Below, piece by piece: positions 1-11,835 of a stretch of DNA of 64,000 nt (position 1 is its first letter; each line of letters opens with the position of its first letter). The stretch lies in the NCBI GenBank assembly GCA_021018815.1, contig JAITYX010000059.1:2852001-2916000 (forward strand), given 5' to 3'. The translations under genes and the position numbers were made by a program. Origin of the DNA: Talinum fruticosum. Lineage: Eukaryota > Streptophyta > Magnoliopsida > Caryophyllales > Talinaceae. The notes beneath the pieces are model-generated. The model saw only the letters and a program-made list of their open reading frames with translations, was not told the DNA's origin and searched no databases.

Positions 1-218
1 TCTGAACTTCTCCGTGGTTCTTATGTGTTCAATATTTTCTATCGGTTTCCCTTGTACTCTTAATTTTGTTGGCATGATAAAAATGTAACATAGTTGTTTG
101 GACTCAACTCAACTATGTGAATTTGTGAAACAGCTTTTGGAATGTGAACCACCTGTTTGTTTTAGTAAGTTTGTGTGTGGACTTGCTATGATAGGGTTAC
201 AAATTGACTACACAAGGT

Positions 219-1623
219 AAGAGTATCTTTAGGATGACCTGGAAGCGAGTCACATCTGGTACACGGGGAAAAATGTTGTCAACAATGACGATGGATGTTG
301 ACTCATCAGAATCTCTGGATATGAATTCATCCACAGCATCTCAAGACCAGTTAGTATTCAGGAGAGAGGTGGGTCTTTTCATACTTGTTTGTTGTTTCCC
401 TTTTTATTTAAGTTGAAAGTTTGAAATTTCAGTGCTTTACCTCTTTCCCTCTCATTATGAAGTAAAAGAAATTATTCAAAATCTCAAAGAACCAAGCTAT
501 TCATACAAAGTGTTACGGTTTTATCATCTATTATAGATGACTTTTGGGAGGTAGATTCAAATATGATTTATGTTGGTTTTTCTTGTGTCAAACTGAGCCA
601 ACTCAACACAACCCTCAACCACCCCGCGGGAAATGGGGAAGCTGACCAAACTTGATATCTATTCAAATGGTTCTGTTTCTCCTGCTTGTTAAACAGGTTT
701 TTAAGTTAGGGCACATTTACACATAGTTAGCCAGTTACCTCTTCCAGGCGCACAAGTTGAAGTTTCTTGTCCGTGATTAAGCATTTTGATAAATATATGC
801 TTTCCTGTCTAAAAGCTCATGTTTCAAACAATGAAAACATCTTCATTATGTATGATGTTGAAGCCTCAGAAAATCCGTAATAGATTTGGTAGGTAAACCT
901 GTATGAGAGAATTTTCTGACGTTTCTTGCCTACTTCCCTGGGAAAGGAAAAGCATATGACCTCTGATTAGTACTGATGCCTACATCTACTGAAGAGTATA
1001 GACTTAGAGATGGTTTGATATATATTGTTGATTTCCTCTGATGAAATGCTAAATTTGCAGGCAATAGGACACCAAATAGGCGAGGATGATATTGATGTTC
1101 GATCTCTGCAAGAAGGATATGTATGTGCTGTTATTAATTTTTGTTGCAAAATCATTCCTTTACTTTAGCTGATATTGGTGCATCTTATGCTTGGTGGTAT
1201 GATCAGATATCAGTTACCCCTCTCGGTGCCCTCTCACCTGCAGAGCCAGAGTGTCATACATTCTTCAAGGATTGGCTCCCAAGCGTTTTGGAGCGCACTT
1301 CGTCAGCATTATGAATCTGTAATTGGTATAATTTTTACCACGTTGTAATCTTGAAATTGATTTTCCTTTTCTTGTTCTTGGTATTCATTGGTTTCACAAT
1401 TTGCTGTGTAGGAAGTAGCGGAGGGGGTTCCGTTCAGATGAATATCGTATGTGCTGTTATTTTCTAACCCTTGTCAGCTTTATTCGTCTGTTATAATTAT
1501 TATCCAGTGTGTAATATTATTATGAAACTCGTCATTTAAGCAGGCAACAAACTTGCCTTGCTCGGATCTTCGGCGTGTGGAATGCTGTATTATTATGGAA
1601 GAAGTCTCAGTTTCCCTCAATAG
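219..1623 (+). CDS. 3' end of an unrecognised multi-exon plant gene (5' part outside window)
   Basis: Five exons can be read: about 219-368 (its acceptor is uncertain), 1061-1120, 1244-1325, 1412-1446 and 1544-1623, with GT-AG introns and compatible phases. The product runs through a Ser/Asp-rich stretch (MDVDSSESLDMN), then AIGHQIGEDDIDVRSLQEGY, then SRIGSQAFWSALRQHYESVI, and finishes with a hydrophobic Tyr-rich end (NKLALLGSSACGMLYYYG) about eight residues before a TAG at 1621-1623. That ending needs one extra G in the G5 run at 1423-1427. Without it the last exon reads in another frame and stops near 1730, giving a less protein-like tail. I do not recognise the family. The short hydrophobic tail could be a membrane anchor, which is an inference. 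The gene begins left of the window. Confidence 0.55.
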
Positions 1624-2290
1624 TATTGGTGTTCTTTCACCGTGCAAATTCTTGGATAGGGTCGTTCAGTGGTGTATCCATAAACTTTGTATAGGATCAT
1701 TCCACTTCCATGAAATTGGATGACCATCGACATTAGAAATGATTAGGCTTTTAGTACAATTTTTCAAAAATAAAGTGACTAACGAGTATCCGAGACACTT
1801 GCGTCACTCACATAAATCGCCACTAGGATTGTCTCGCTATGAACTATTGTGAGAAGCTAGGACATGACATAACATATAATATAAGATACGAGCTGATGTA
1901 ACATTATTAGTTCTTGTTTGATGGATTACCCATTTCACCTAAAACAAATTACGCCCTTTTGTTTATATTTTTTTTCGGAAATAGTTTGTTTATATTTGGG
2001 GATATATAGCAAAGAAACATCATGCCTAAGAAACTCTTTGAGTCCATATCATCTAAGATTATGGAAAAGGTTTGAAATCTGAGTTGGTTGTCGTATTTAT
2101 TGACTAGCAAGTAGTAGTATGCGAGTTTAGACAAAAGCGTAGGTATGAGGTTTGAAATACCTAACTGAATAAAAACTGCTTCCCAACTGCTGAGAATGAC
2201 CCTGTTCTCTCTTCATTGCCAAACATCATGGAAGGCTTCAGGGTTGGTGACAGACTCAGACAGAGCTCTTGAAGCTGACATAGTAACCCT

Positions 2291-2333
<43 letters not shown>

Positions 2334-3320
2334 ATGCAACATGGGAGGATTATTTAGGAGATATTTTTTCATCATAAAAATTTAAGAGAAAGTTAAAGCT
2401 CCACCTCCACAACTTAATTAATTATGTCATATAAATTATTTCTTTTAAACAGAAATGTACCATTTCCCAACCCAACCAAAAAAAAAAAAAAATGAAAGAG
2501 TAATTAAACGAAACAAATGTATTGTAATTATAATTTCGACAATTTCATATTTTAAGATGACGTGCATCTAGGATAGATTATATATATAATTACGTATGTA
2601 GAGAGACAAAGCATTCATTTGTTGAGAAGATGAGGCTTAAAGTAAATTATTAAATTCAATAATTATTTCAGAGAATCTAGTAAGAGACATCATCACGTTA
2701 ATCTCATATATAAATTAAAAGTTAGGTTTTAATATATTTTTATTACAAAAATAGTGTTAAACTCATCGATATATCTCTTGAGTCATTGGTGAATAATATA
2801 TGTATGGTGGCATTACTAGAGTATAGAAAAATCAAAGACAGTATAACGCTTTAATTAAAAGGTGGAAAAAAGGGGGTGTGATTAGGAGGTCTAATTTTTA
2901 AGTACCAAGGCTAATAGTATCTTTGGAGGAAATTTTCCGATGGTGTGATAATTTTTGGTGTTTATCGGTGGTTATACCTTTTTCACCTTAAAATAATTAC
3001 AAAATTTTATATGAAATAATTCTACAAAACTCATCAATAAGATCGTTGCTATATATATATCAGTCATGTTGCACGTGTGCAATCCAATCTGTTTATTTCC
3101 ACCGAGATGGTATCACACAAAATCTTGTTATTTATACTCTACCGTCTAAACTAAGATTATTCACAAAATCATCTACTACGTCCTTAATTCCTAATCACAA
3201 ACTAGAAATTAAAAGCACATAAATTTATGCCAAAGTGTGAAAAAACAAAAAAGGCTATCACATGTGTACAGAAGCTACGTACTGAAATTAAAATCATCAC
3301 ACACACTCTCTCTGTCTCTC
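1624..3320. other. Intergenic, AT-rich, no gene seen
   Basis: The first few hundred bases are probably 3' UTR of the upstream gene. The rest is AT-rich with an (AT)n tract near 2294-2328 and short A runs. No exon-like open frame with usable splice sites was found. Confidence 0.6.
2294..2328. repeat. (AT)n microsatellite
   Basis: Uninterrupted alternating A and T for about 35 bp, visible directly. It is likely length-polymorphic. Confidence 0.95.
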
Positions 3321-3767
3321 TCAATGACTAAATTGTTTTCTGGGAAACATGAGCTCTGCTCGTAATGGAGATTCTGCAGGTATATGCAAGTCCACCAGTA
3401 TCGACCACAATACTTGCACATCCTCACACTCGCAACTTTTAATGTCCTCATACAAAACATTTATTCCTCCTTTTCCTGTTCAAATTATAAATTCAACGTA
3501 TAAACAAAATTAGAACGAACTCAACGTAACCATGACAAAAACATTAGGAAATCTTATCCATCATTTATTTTCCGGGTATCTATCACCAAAGTCGAGAGAT
3601 AGATTTCTCCCGACACAGACTTTCTTATATATTTATTAGACATGGATATTATTCGAGGAAAATAAGTGTCAAAATACTTGTTCAATAGACTTACTCTTGT
3701 TTCGAGAGGAGTGGGAGCGAGGCCGGAGCTTCTTCAATGGAGAGAAGAGGGATCGCAGCCAACCCAT
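3321..3767 (-). CDS. Two-exon small plant protein (75 aa), conserved MGW..SPLKKL family
   Basis: Exon 1 is 3695-3767 and exon 2 is 3321-3475, on the minus strand, joined across a 219-bp GT-AG intron (donor GTAAGT, acceptor ACAG). The 228-nt reading frame starts at the ATG at 3767 and ends at a TGA at 3321-3323. The N-terminus, MGWLRSLFSPLKKLRPRSHS, is hydrophobic then strongly basic, followed by a basic linker. Exon 2 encodes an acidic, Cys-containing core (INVLYEDIKSCECEDVQVLW) and a tail ending in PRKQFSH. From memory this matches a widespread family of uncharacterised angiosperm proteins of about 60-80 residues that start MGW-L and share LYEDVKSCP-EDV-VLW. No function is known to me. The basic, amphipathic N-terminus could bind a membrane (inference). 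The gene is easily missed because each exon is short. Pyrimidine-rich DNA lies just upstream, as in a plant 5' UTR. Confidence 0.8.
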
Positions 3768-5087
3768 TTCGTCAGGAGATAACTGGGTATGGAAAGCGTT
3801 GAGATTGATAGAGAGAGAGGAAGAGAGAAAGAAAAAGGAAGCACAAATTGTGTGTGTTTGTCATGGATTTTAAATAGTCATGTTTGCGCCAAGTTATGAT
3901 CATAGACATCATCAACATGTTATACATGAAACGTATAAAAATTATGGAAAATTTTCCTCCTCCTCGAATTTAATTAAATAGTCACGTTGGAAAAATATTA
4001 ATATTTTCTTGAAATTTTCACATTTTTAATGTCTTTGGTAAGATGTCTTTATCCCTATTGATCCGCCCCTTGCTTGAGGTTATTTTCACACCTTCACCAT
4101 TCTCCACGACCCTTTAATGGTTGGTGTTTTACATCACCATTGCCTTCCCTACTTCTTCCTCAAATTGTCATATTTCTACATTGACTCACGAATAAATTAT
4201 CCTATATTTAGAGTTGACCTCTCTTTTACTTCTATTATTGTCAAACTTGAAGTGGGGTCATGCCTCTCAAGAAAAAAAGTCTATTTTAAGGATACTTATG
4301 AAATCATGTTTACAAGTCTAATCTTATAGTTGTGGAATTCATATTTAGTAAAAATAAGTTTAGTTCTATTCAGTAAAAATAAATTTAATTTAGATAAATT
4401 TAACAAAATTAAGTTGAGAAAAATATGGTAAAGACTTAGAATTTATATATCCATCCTTGCTTAGTATTAATCCATTAGCTTGCTTACAAAACTAGTTCGG
4501 TGGACATGTAGCTTATCAATAAAAAGTATTTTAAAAATATTTGATAATATATTCTTATACTAAATTATAACGTGCATCTCATATTAATTCAAGTTTCAGA
4601 CAATCTTATGTTAACGAAATTAAAGAGTTACGTTTTCGACATAGACAACTAAAGAGGTTATGTAAGTGTGTTTTAGTTTGCTTTTCCATTGCAGTTTTTA
4701 AATTTAACATTATATCAAGATCTAAAGGGAGGAGGTTTCTATGTAAACTTTGAAATTATTTATGGTATAAATTACTCCAAAGAAGTGATACAAAAGGAGA
4801 AATATAAATTTAAGAATATTCTCTTTATTTTTTGCTACTTGGATCACATACATCAAGGCCCAATTCCCCATCATGAGAAAGACCTAGCCCAAGTCAGCTG
4901 TAACTTGTCTGTGCTTGTTTTCTAGCTCTAAAAATTAGGTTACAGTCATATACTAGGACACCTAGACTAGCCTCAATTTGTTTTTTGTTTTTTTGTTTGT
5001 GTGGAACTAACATCAATTGTTACACTTACTGATGCCAAAAATTTAAGTCCGAAAAAATTTAAATAAGACAAATTAAACAAATTATTT
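3768..5087. other. Intergenic, AT-rich
   Basis: The first about 150 bp, rich in GA/CT, is the likely 5' UTR and promoter of the small-protein gene. The rest shows no supported gene. Two TGGGCY-type words (reverse orientation) occur near 4857 and 4887, without a recognisable transcript beside them. Confidence 0.5.
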
Positions 5088-5434
5088 AGAGTTTTATTTT
5101 AGTTCTTTAATGGATTTGGGCCTAGATACAGAAAATCGTGACTTTGATGCTCTCAAAAGTCTCTTTAGTTCAACCTCGTTTTGCACTTTTGAGTTTTGAT
5201 TATGGAGTTCTAACTATGATGATTGTCCAATTCAACCTAATGTTTCTTTAGCCGTTTATGTAGAGTTTTGTTTTAGTTCTTTAATAAACTTGGACCCCGA
5301 TAGAAAGAATTTGTGACTTTGATGCTCTCAAAAGCCTAGTTTGTTCAGTCTTTTTGCACTTTTGAATTTTGACTATAGAATTCTAACTCTGATGATTGCC
5401 TAATTGATCCTAATGTTTCTTTAGTCATTCAATG
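5088..5434. repeat. Tandem duplication, about 174-bp unit, two copies
   Basis: Copy 1 (about 5088-5261) and copy 2 (about 5262-5434) both start AGAGTTTT(A/G)TTTTAGTTCTTTAAT. They share GTGACTTTGATGCTCTCAAAAG, TTGCACTTTTGA and CTAATGTTTCTTTAG in the same order. Identity is clearly high but diverged, so the duplication is old. No coding potential is seen. Confidence 0.85.
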
Positions 5435-6426
5435 TTTAAAGAATGAACAAATTTTAATCGGAATTAACAATTCAACCTTGGAGGTCGGGGATTAACTATT
5501 TGATTTTGCACAACTAAACTAGCATTTAATTCAAATTCTTTGAAAATGTACAAGGTTAACAGAACTATCGAGTTCCACGTCAACAATCTCAGCAATATCG
5601 CCCATAGCCTGAACCACCCCAAAAAGTGTTTGAGACCAAAGTTTCGATAACCGATTTGCTGACATTCTATTTTAAATATCTAGCCGTTTGGACAATATTT
5701 GAAATTTAATCAAAATATTTTGTCCAATTCAGGCCAAAGTTGAGTTCAAACAATAAAAATAAGAATAGTTTAAAATTCAGATGAAAAATTCACGATTATT
5801 TCAGATATAATGAGTTTGAATAATAGAATCGGAGAAATTTTTTGGCAACCTTTACATTGAGTTCCCTTCAAACAATAACGGACGAGGTATACAATGGATT
5901 TTATGGAATGGACATATATAATAGGGTCCATTACTTTTGGTTTTGAGTTAACTAATAGTCATAGAAATTTCAGTTGTGCATATATTTGGTCCAAAATCTC
6001 AATCTCTCTCTCTCTCTCTCTACGATTTTCATAAATATGATTGATGGAAATTTGAGTATGGAAAATACTTTACGACTGCAATCCGAATTGACCAAAAATT
6101 GAAAAAAACACCTGTTATTTTGGTACCTAGCTTGGTAGGACACAACTCGGACGAGAAGGAATGCCTACTTTCTATTTTCTAGAGGGAAAAAACACGAGTC
6201 TTGTATAAGGAGGATAAGATATATATCTTCATTAAAAAAAAAAAAAAAGAGTTATAGACAAGTGCAAAAGTTTTTACCTTATATTTTTCACTTTTAGGTG
6301 AAGCCCTAAATATAAATTTTCGTAAGGTTTGAAAGTTTTATTTAAATTTATTGTAAGATTTTCAACAATTTTTTTAAAAATATGAATCTAATTTTAGTAC
6401 AATTTATATCGCTAGATTCAAACTTA

Positions 6427-6668
6427 GAGAGAGCCCATTTAAGATGATATTTTATACCAACATTTTTACAATAAAAACTTTTAACTTATTTTAGTTATAA
6501 GCTATAATAGCTAATCATTTCAACTCATTTCACATATTAAAGTTAAGTATTTCAATTTATTATAACTCATAACATGTATAATAACTAATAACTTCTGCTC
6601 GTTTCAACTATCATTTGAGTTCATTTATGATATAATAGCTTATTTTAATAGCCATTTCAAACAGACTC
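6427..6668. mobile_element. Probable MITE with imperfect terminal inverted repeats
   Basis: The left end reads AGAGAGCCCATTTAAGATGA. The right end, read on the other strand, is AGAGTCTGTTTGAAATGGCT. The interior is made of (A)TAATAGCT-like words. Similar sequence occurs at about 30100-30285 (chlorophyllase intron) and 52827-53290, suggesting a dispersed non-autonomous family. The target-site duplication is not clear, so the superfamily is not assigned. Confidence 0.45.
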
Positions 6669-9645
6669 TATTAAGCAATCTAACCCCTATAAATACACAA
6701 ATCAATTGCTAATGTATTGTGATAGACACAACTCAACTTATATACATGTAGATATAGATAGTCTTACAGAAAAATTTAATGAGATTATCTTATACAGGCT
6801 TTCGCGAAAAATAACACACGGTTACACATAATCCCAAATTCATACCTTGAAAGTCTCGATGATAGACAAAATATGTGTAATAAGGGTCTAATGTAACAAC
6901 TTTACCAAGATATTATAGTATCGAGTGAGGAGTACGTAAGAGGAGCATGATGGAGACAAGATCCTCCATGTTCGTGAGAGTATTCAAAACATCCAATGAA
7001 AGCAGAACAGGACCCTACTTGAATTTAAGATTTCCACTATTTATCAATTATGCATGAGGACGAACACAGAAACACCAGCTTGCCCCCTGGATTTTTCACC
7101 TAAATTTAACTTTTCTCCCTCCAACCCAACTACTTGATCGCTGACATGCACCACCATACATGAAAAGGAAAGTCCAACACAAAAAAAAAAAAAAATTAAA
7201 TAGATCAGTTTTAAAATATCAATAATAATTACTACTTGTTTAAAGCTGGCTAGCTAGGTACTAATTACCGTGATTATTATTATTAATCCATGATTAATCA
7301 TGTTTAGTGCGTTTTTATTGCTTGGAGGGTATAGTGACTTAATGGGGGATAAAAATCATGGTAGTTGTTAAGTGGGTTGTTTGCAGGCCCAATTTTTGTT
7401 TTTATTTACTTATTTATTTATTTATATAATATTATGGGGGGAGGGTGCACTTGGAATAATATTATGGAGGGTAGGAATTCAAAATTTGAAACTTTTGTAG
7501 TGGGCTTTCTTTTGTGTTTTAGGGTTAAATGTGAATGTGAATTACCAACTTTACCACCCATTGGACCACGTGGGTGCATGGGACTTTTTAGTATATACCC
7601 AATTTAGCCACTACCGTATTTAGGATTTGTTCACATTCTTGCAATAATGTATGGAAATGTGTAGCTCCAATTATGGGATTTCAATTATTTCAAGTTAATG
7701 AGAACTCATCCATGTATATATTTGACTTTGTATAATTTTATGAATAATTTAATTGTTAGATCGTAGTTTTTATGGTACAATATATTAATTTTTTGGATAA
7801 TATGTCAATAAATAGTTGGACGAAAATGAAAAATAGAGGGAGCTTTTAAGAGAATTTCAGAAAAACAAAGAAAGAAATTGTAGTTTGTGGAACTACCTTA
7901 CGAGTTACAAGGTAATCCTGAAACTATGATTAAATTTTTATTTATTTGATTAAGTATTACTAAATTTGAATTAAATTTTTAGTAAATCTGACTAATCATG
8001 TTCGAATATATTTAATTTTATTAACTCAAACATGATCTTATTTAAAATAATTTTCCCTAAGGCTGCAATGAATGATTTGGTTACCATATATCCAAATACT
8101 TTTACAGAAAAGAAATTTTTATTAATTAGTGAATCAAGCTTTAATTTGTCAAAATATGAGATAAGTTTTTAGACGTTAAAAATACATACGTCGAATCTTA
8201 TTTATAATGTTATGAATAAAAACTTTGTTTTAAAAACGTTCTAGAATGTACCATCATCATGACCGTACTAACAAAAGCAATTCAACTACATAGCCAATCC
8301 AATCAAAGTAAGTTTACTTCATCTAAAGTTGTCTCGTTTGAAAATTAGCATTTAAAATTAATTAATAAGGATAAAATTGTAAGAATATTTTTACATGTTA
8401 TAAGAACGTTGATAAGTTCTCTTCTATACAGATTAATCTGGCAAATGAATTTTAAATCTAAAATTTTAATATATTCTTATATTATTTCGAAATAAACCTA
8501 ATTATTTTTTAAAAGCTCTGAGGTTTAACCAAATATACAACATGGCATTTTCCCCCACAACAGCAGACCAGTAACTGCCACCTTCCTTTGGTATTGTGAA
8601 GGTCGTTTTCTGGCCATTCTAGCCATCTAATCTCTCCTCTTCCATTCTTTCCATATTTTAGGAGTATTTTTCAAAATCTTGTTCATAATTAACCTCTAAT
8701 TATGAGAGTTTTTGTTCACCTTTGATTACGAGAGTTTATTTTATAGTCGAATTGATTTAAATTTGTGTTACTAGATCTTCTATAGCAAAACAAATCTTTA
8801 GCGAAGTTTAAGTATTTCACTCGAGAAAATTATATTTCTAAAAAGTATCAAAACATATATGTTGATGTCTACTTTAAATCATGTTTTAAACAATGTTTGT
8901 GGCGTGGGAAGGGAAAGTATTGGGTTAATTACAACGCAGATTGTTTTGAGTTTTAACATCATAATTTACATTCATTTATATCAGAAAAATCTTATAAACG
9001 TGGTATAACCGATTATGGGTATCTTATGAACTAATCGATTAACCTTAAATAAAAAAATATTTTTTATTAAAATTTTTTGATGATTTAGTACACTATTATA
9101 ACACTAGTTCTAATGGTGTTTCCACAAACACAGACAAATATTAAAAGATGATTTTTATGATTGCTTGAAATAGAAGGAGAAAAAGAAAGCACTACTATAT
9201 TTCATAATAATCATTCATGATGTGAAATTACAAAATTTCAATGATAACAGAATCAAGATTGACCCTAAGACACACAATTCAAATCCCGAATCTTTTTTTT
9301 TTTTTAAATTTTTTTCAAAAATTCAATAATGTTTTTAGTCCACGCCCTCAAACACCGCAGCTGGAAAAATACATAAATATTAATTTTAAAAAAATGCATG
9401 GGCAAAAATAAAAATAATTAGAATTGTCAAAAAGCGAAATAGTAATGTTAGACTTTCAGAGAGAGAATGGGAATCTATGTCGTATTAGAGTGAGACAAAT
9501 GAGAAGTAGTCTTTCACTAAATAACATTAGCACTAATTACTATTACTTTAATCTTAACGATAAAGTTTTTAACTTTGGCTTTCCCCTTTATCTTCAAATT
9601 ACTTAGCTTCCTTAATTTTAATGATTAGTCTACTTTGTTTAGTAC

Positions 9646-9650
<5 letters not shown>

Positions 9651-9684
<34 letters not shown>
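9651..9684. repeat. (AT)n microsatellite
   Basis: About 34 bp of alternating A and T followed by a T run, seen directly. Confidence 0.95.
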
Positions 9685-9692
<8 letters not shown>

Positions 9693-10041
9693 TAATTGTT
9701 ATTTCTATATATATTTATCCATGACCCACTATCATTTTTAGTTAAGCTACTTCTTCCTTTTTCTTTTACAAAGGTCACTCCTATATGACCCCATTTTATT
9801 GCCTCACTAATGTATCATGTGAATTTTGACATCGGTGATAATAGTTCTGTTCACTTAAAAAAAAATGTAAATATATAACCAAAGGTTACTCCCGAGAGTT
9901 ATCTTGTCGATCCCTCAAGCTCCATTTAATTTCATAGGATTTTATTTTGTTTTTTTCTACTTTTGTTGATGCTATAATATTATTGATTCTTCTAGTGTAT
10001 CCCTCGAGACTTTAATAATATATATTGCATTGCGGCACACC

Positions 10042-10042
<1 letters not shown>

Positions 10043-10083
<41 letters not shown>

Positions 10084-10084
10084 T
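10043..10084. repeat. (TAA)n microsatellite
   Basis: About 14 uninterrupted trinucleotide units, seen directly. Confidence 0.95.
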
Positions 10085-10338
10085 AATGAAGGCAAAGCTT
10101 ATAACGGTCGATAACATTATCTCTACGTTTTCTTCCTTAACATATTTTGGCGCCTTTGACTAAGGCTTCCGGAACTAATTAAGAAGCTGAGTAATTAACT
10201 TCCTGCTTTCGAATAATTAATTGAGTATTATATTCGTCTCTGTAAGAAAGATTTAGTAGTAATTAACCAGAAGACACGTGGAGAATGTCTGAACCTTTTG
10301 GTTGAATCTAAAATTAATTTACATTACTATTAAAAAAA

Positions 10339-10492
10339 TATTTCATCCGTTTCACAATACTTATCAAACACAAAATTTATAAAAAAATTTGTGATGAAAG
10401 AACAAGTTAATAAAAAAAGAGAGAAAAATGTGACAGATATTGGAAATAAAAAAAGTAGTTAACATGATATGTATTTTGAAACGGAGGAAGTG
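10339..10492. mobile_element. Stowaway-like MITE (Tc1/mariner type)
   Basis: The left end reads TTTCATCCGTTTCACAATAC. The right end on the opposite strand is TTCCTCCGTTTCAAAATACA, giving terminal inverted repeats of about 26-28 bp around a short A-rich interior. The CTCCGTTTCAAAATA-type terminus is the hallmark of plant Stowaway elements. Flanking TA dinucleotides are present but the exact target duplication is eroded. No coding capacity. Confidence 0.75.
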
Positions 10493-11090
10493 AGTAAGTG
10501 CATAGAAACTAAAAAAGGGAAAGAATTAAAAACCACTGTTACTTTGTTAATTAATTAATTAAAAGTACTAATTGTAATTTACAAAATTGTGAAAAAATGA
10601 GGGAGCGAGTAGAAAAGGTCCACGCCGTAACAAGGACGGTGTTGGACTCGTCATCTTAAAAAACCAAGAAAAAGTGATGACAAATACCAAGGTTTTGACT
10701 TTTTCTTAATTACCTTCATCTCTGCCTTAATCAAACATTATTATGTTATGTCATGTTAATTAATTAGTGTTAGGAATTGTATTAGTAGATGCAAACTCCC
10801 AAGTCAAATGTAATTAGATTATAGTAATATGCAATTATGCAAATCCTCTGTCTCGTTTGTCCCTAGAGTGCTTAATGTTGTCAAACATTTCAAACAAGTA
10901 AATAATATGTAAATATTCACCATTTTCTATCACCAAAAAAGGCAAGAAATTTTAATTTGGTAGTAAAAATGTCGCCCGATGAATTCAGCAAATAAATTCG
11001 AAATAAGTTTCAATGAGTTAAATCCAAAATTTGTTTATCAAAAATAAGCTAAAACTCGACCTCCTAACAGATTGCTCAATGAGCGAGTTA

Positions 11091-11835
11091 ACTAGGTTAG
11101 GGGAGAACATAATAACACCAGATCGAAAATATCTGGCTGGTTTATAATTAGTAAGTCCTCCATCTAAGAACTAAACCCGATAATTGGGTCACTCGGATCG
11201 AGTCGCATCCGGGTCATTAAAATTTGATTGAGTTTCGATTCGATTCAGGTTTGGATTCACATCGGGTCAATTGAAGTTTGGGTCAATAAACTTATCTTGT
11301 AAAGACAAAGCACTTTGACGGAAAAATATTCGAGTCGAGTTCAGTTTAATTTAAGTTTGTCGGGTTTGGATAGACCCTCGTTACATTTACCAGGTCTACT
11401 AACAACCAACATGAATACCAATAACATACAAGACAGTGAATTAACATATAGCACTATGTGGATTTTAACTGGGCTAGGGGAGCACACAATAATACTGCTC
11501 GAAAAAAGTTGGCTGGTTTGTAATTAGTAGGACCTCCATCTAACAACTAAACTTGACAACTGGGAGATTTAAGTCAAGTCGTGTTCGGGTTATTGAGAGT
11601 CGGCTGAATTTCGGTTCAATTTGGGTTTGGATTTGGGTCAGATTAGTTGAAGTATTGGACCAATAAACTTATCTTATAAAGACGAAACATTATGTTGAAA
11701 AATATTCAGGTCGGATTCGATTCGATTTGGGTTTGTCGGGTTCGGATCATTTGATACGAGATCTACTAACAACCAAGATGAATACAAATAGCATACTAGA
11801 CGGTGAATTAACATGTCAATATAGTACATTTGGCT
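11091..11835. repeat. Tandem duplication, about 375-bp unit, two copies
   Basis: Copy A starts near 11091 and copy B near 11468. Both contain, in order, TAGGGGAG(A/C)ACA, GGCTGGTTT(A/G)TAATTAGTA, CTCCATCTAA(G/C)AACTAAAC, AATAAACTTATCTT(G/A)TAAAGAC, GTCGGGTT(T/C)GGAT, TCTACTAACAACCAA(C/G)ATGAATAC and GTGAATTAACAT. Differences are scattered substitutions, so the copies are old. The (G)GGTTCGGGT-rich words resemble plant dispersed repeats. No open frame. Confidence 0.85.

Larger units (their letters stand above)
6669..10338. other. Intergenic, gene-poor
   Basis: AT-rich DNA with poly-A/T runs, an (AT)n tract at 9651-9684 and a (TAA)n tract at 10043-10084. A palindromic CCACGTGG (G-box core) occurs near 7565. 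Open frames here are short and lack recognisable domains. Confidence 0.6.
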
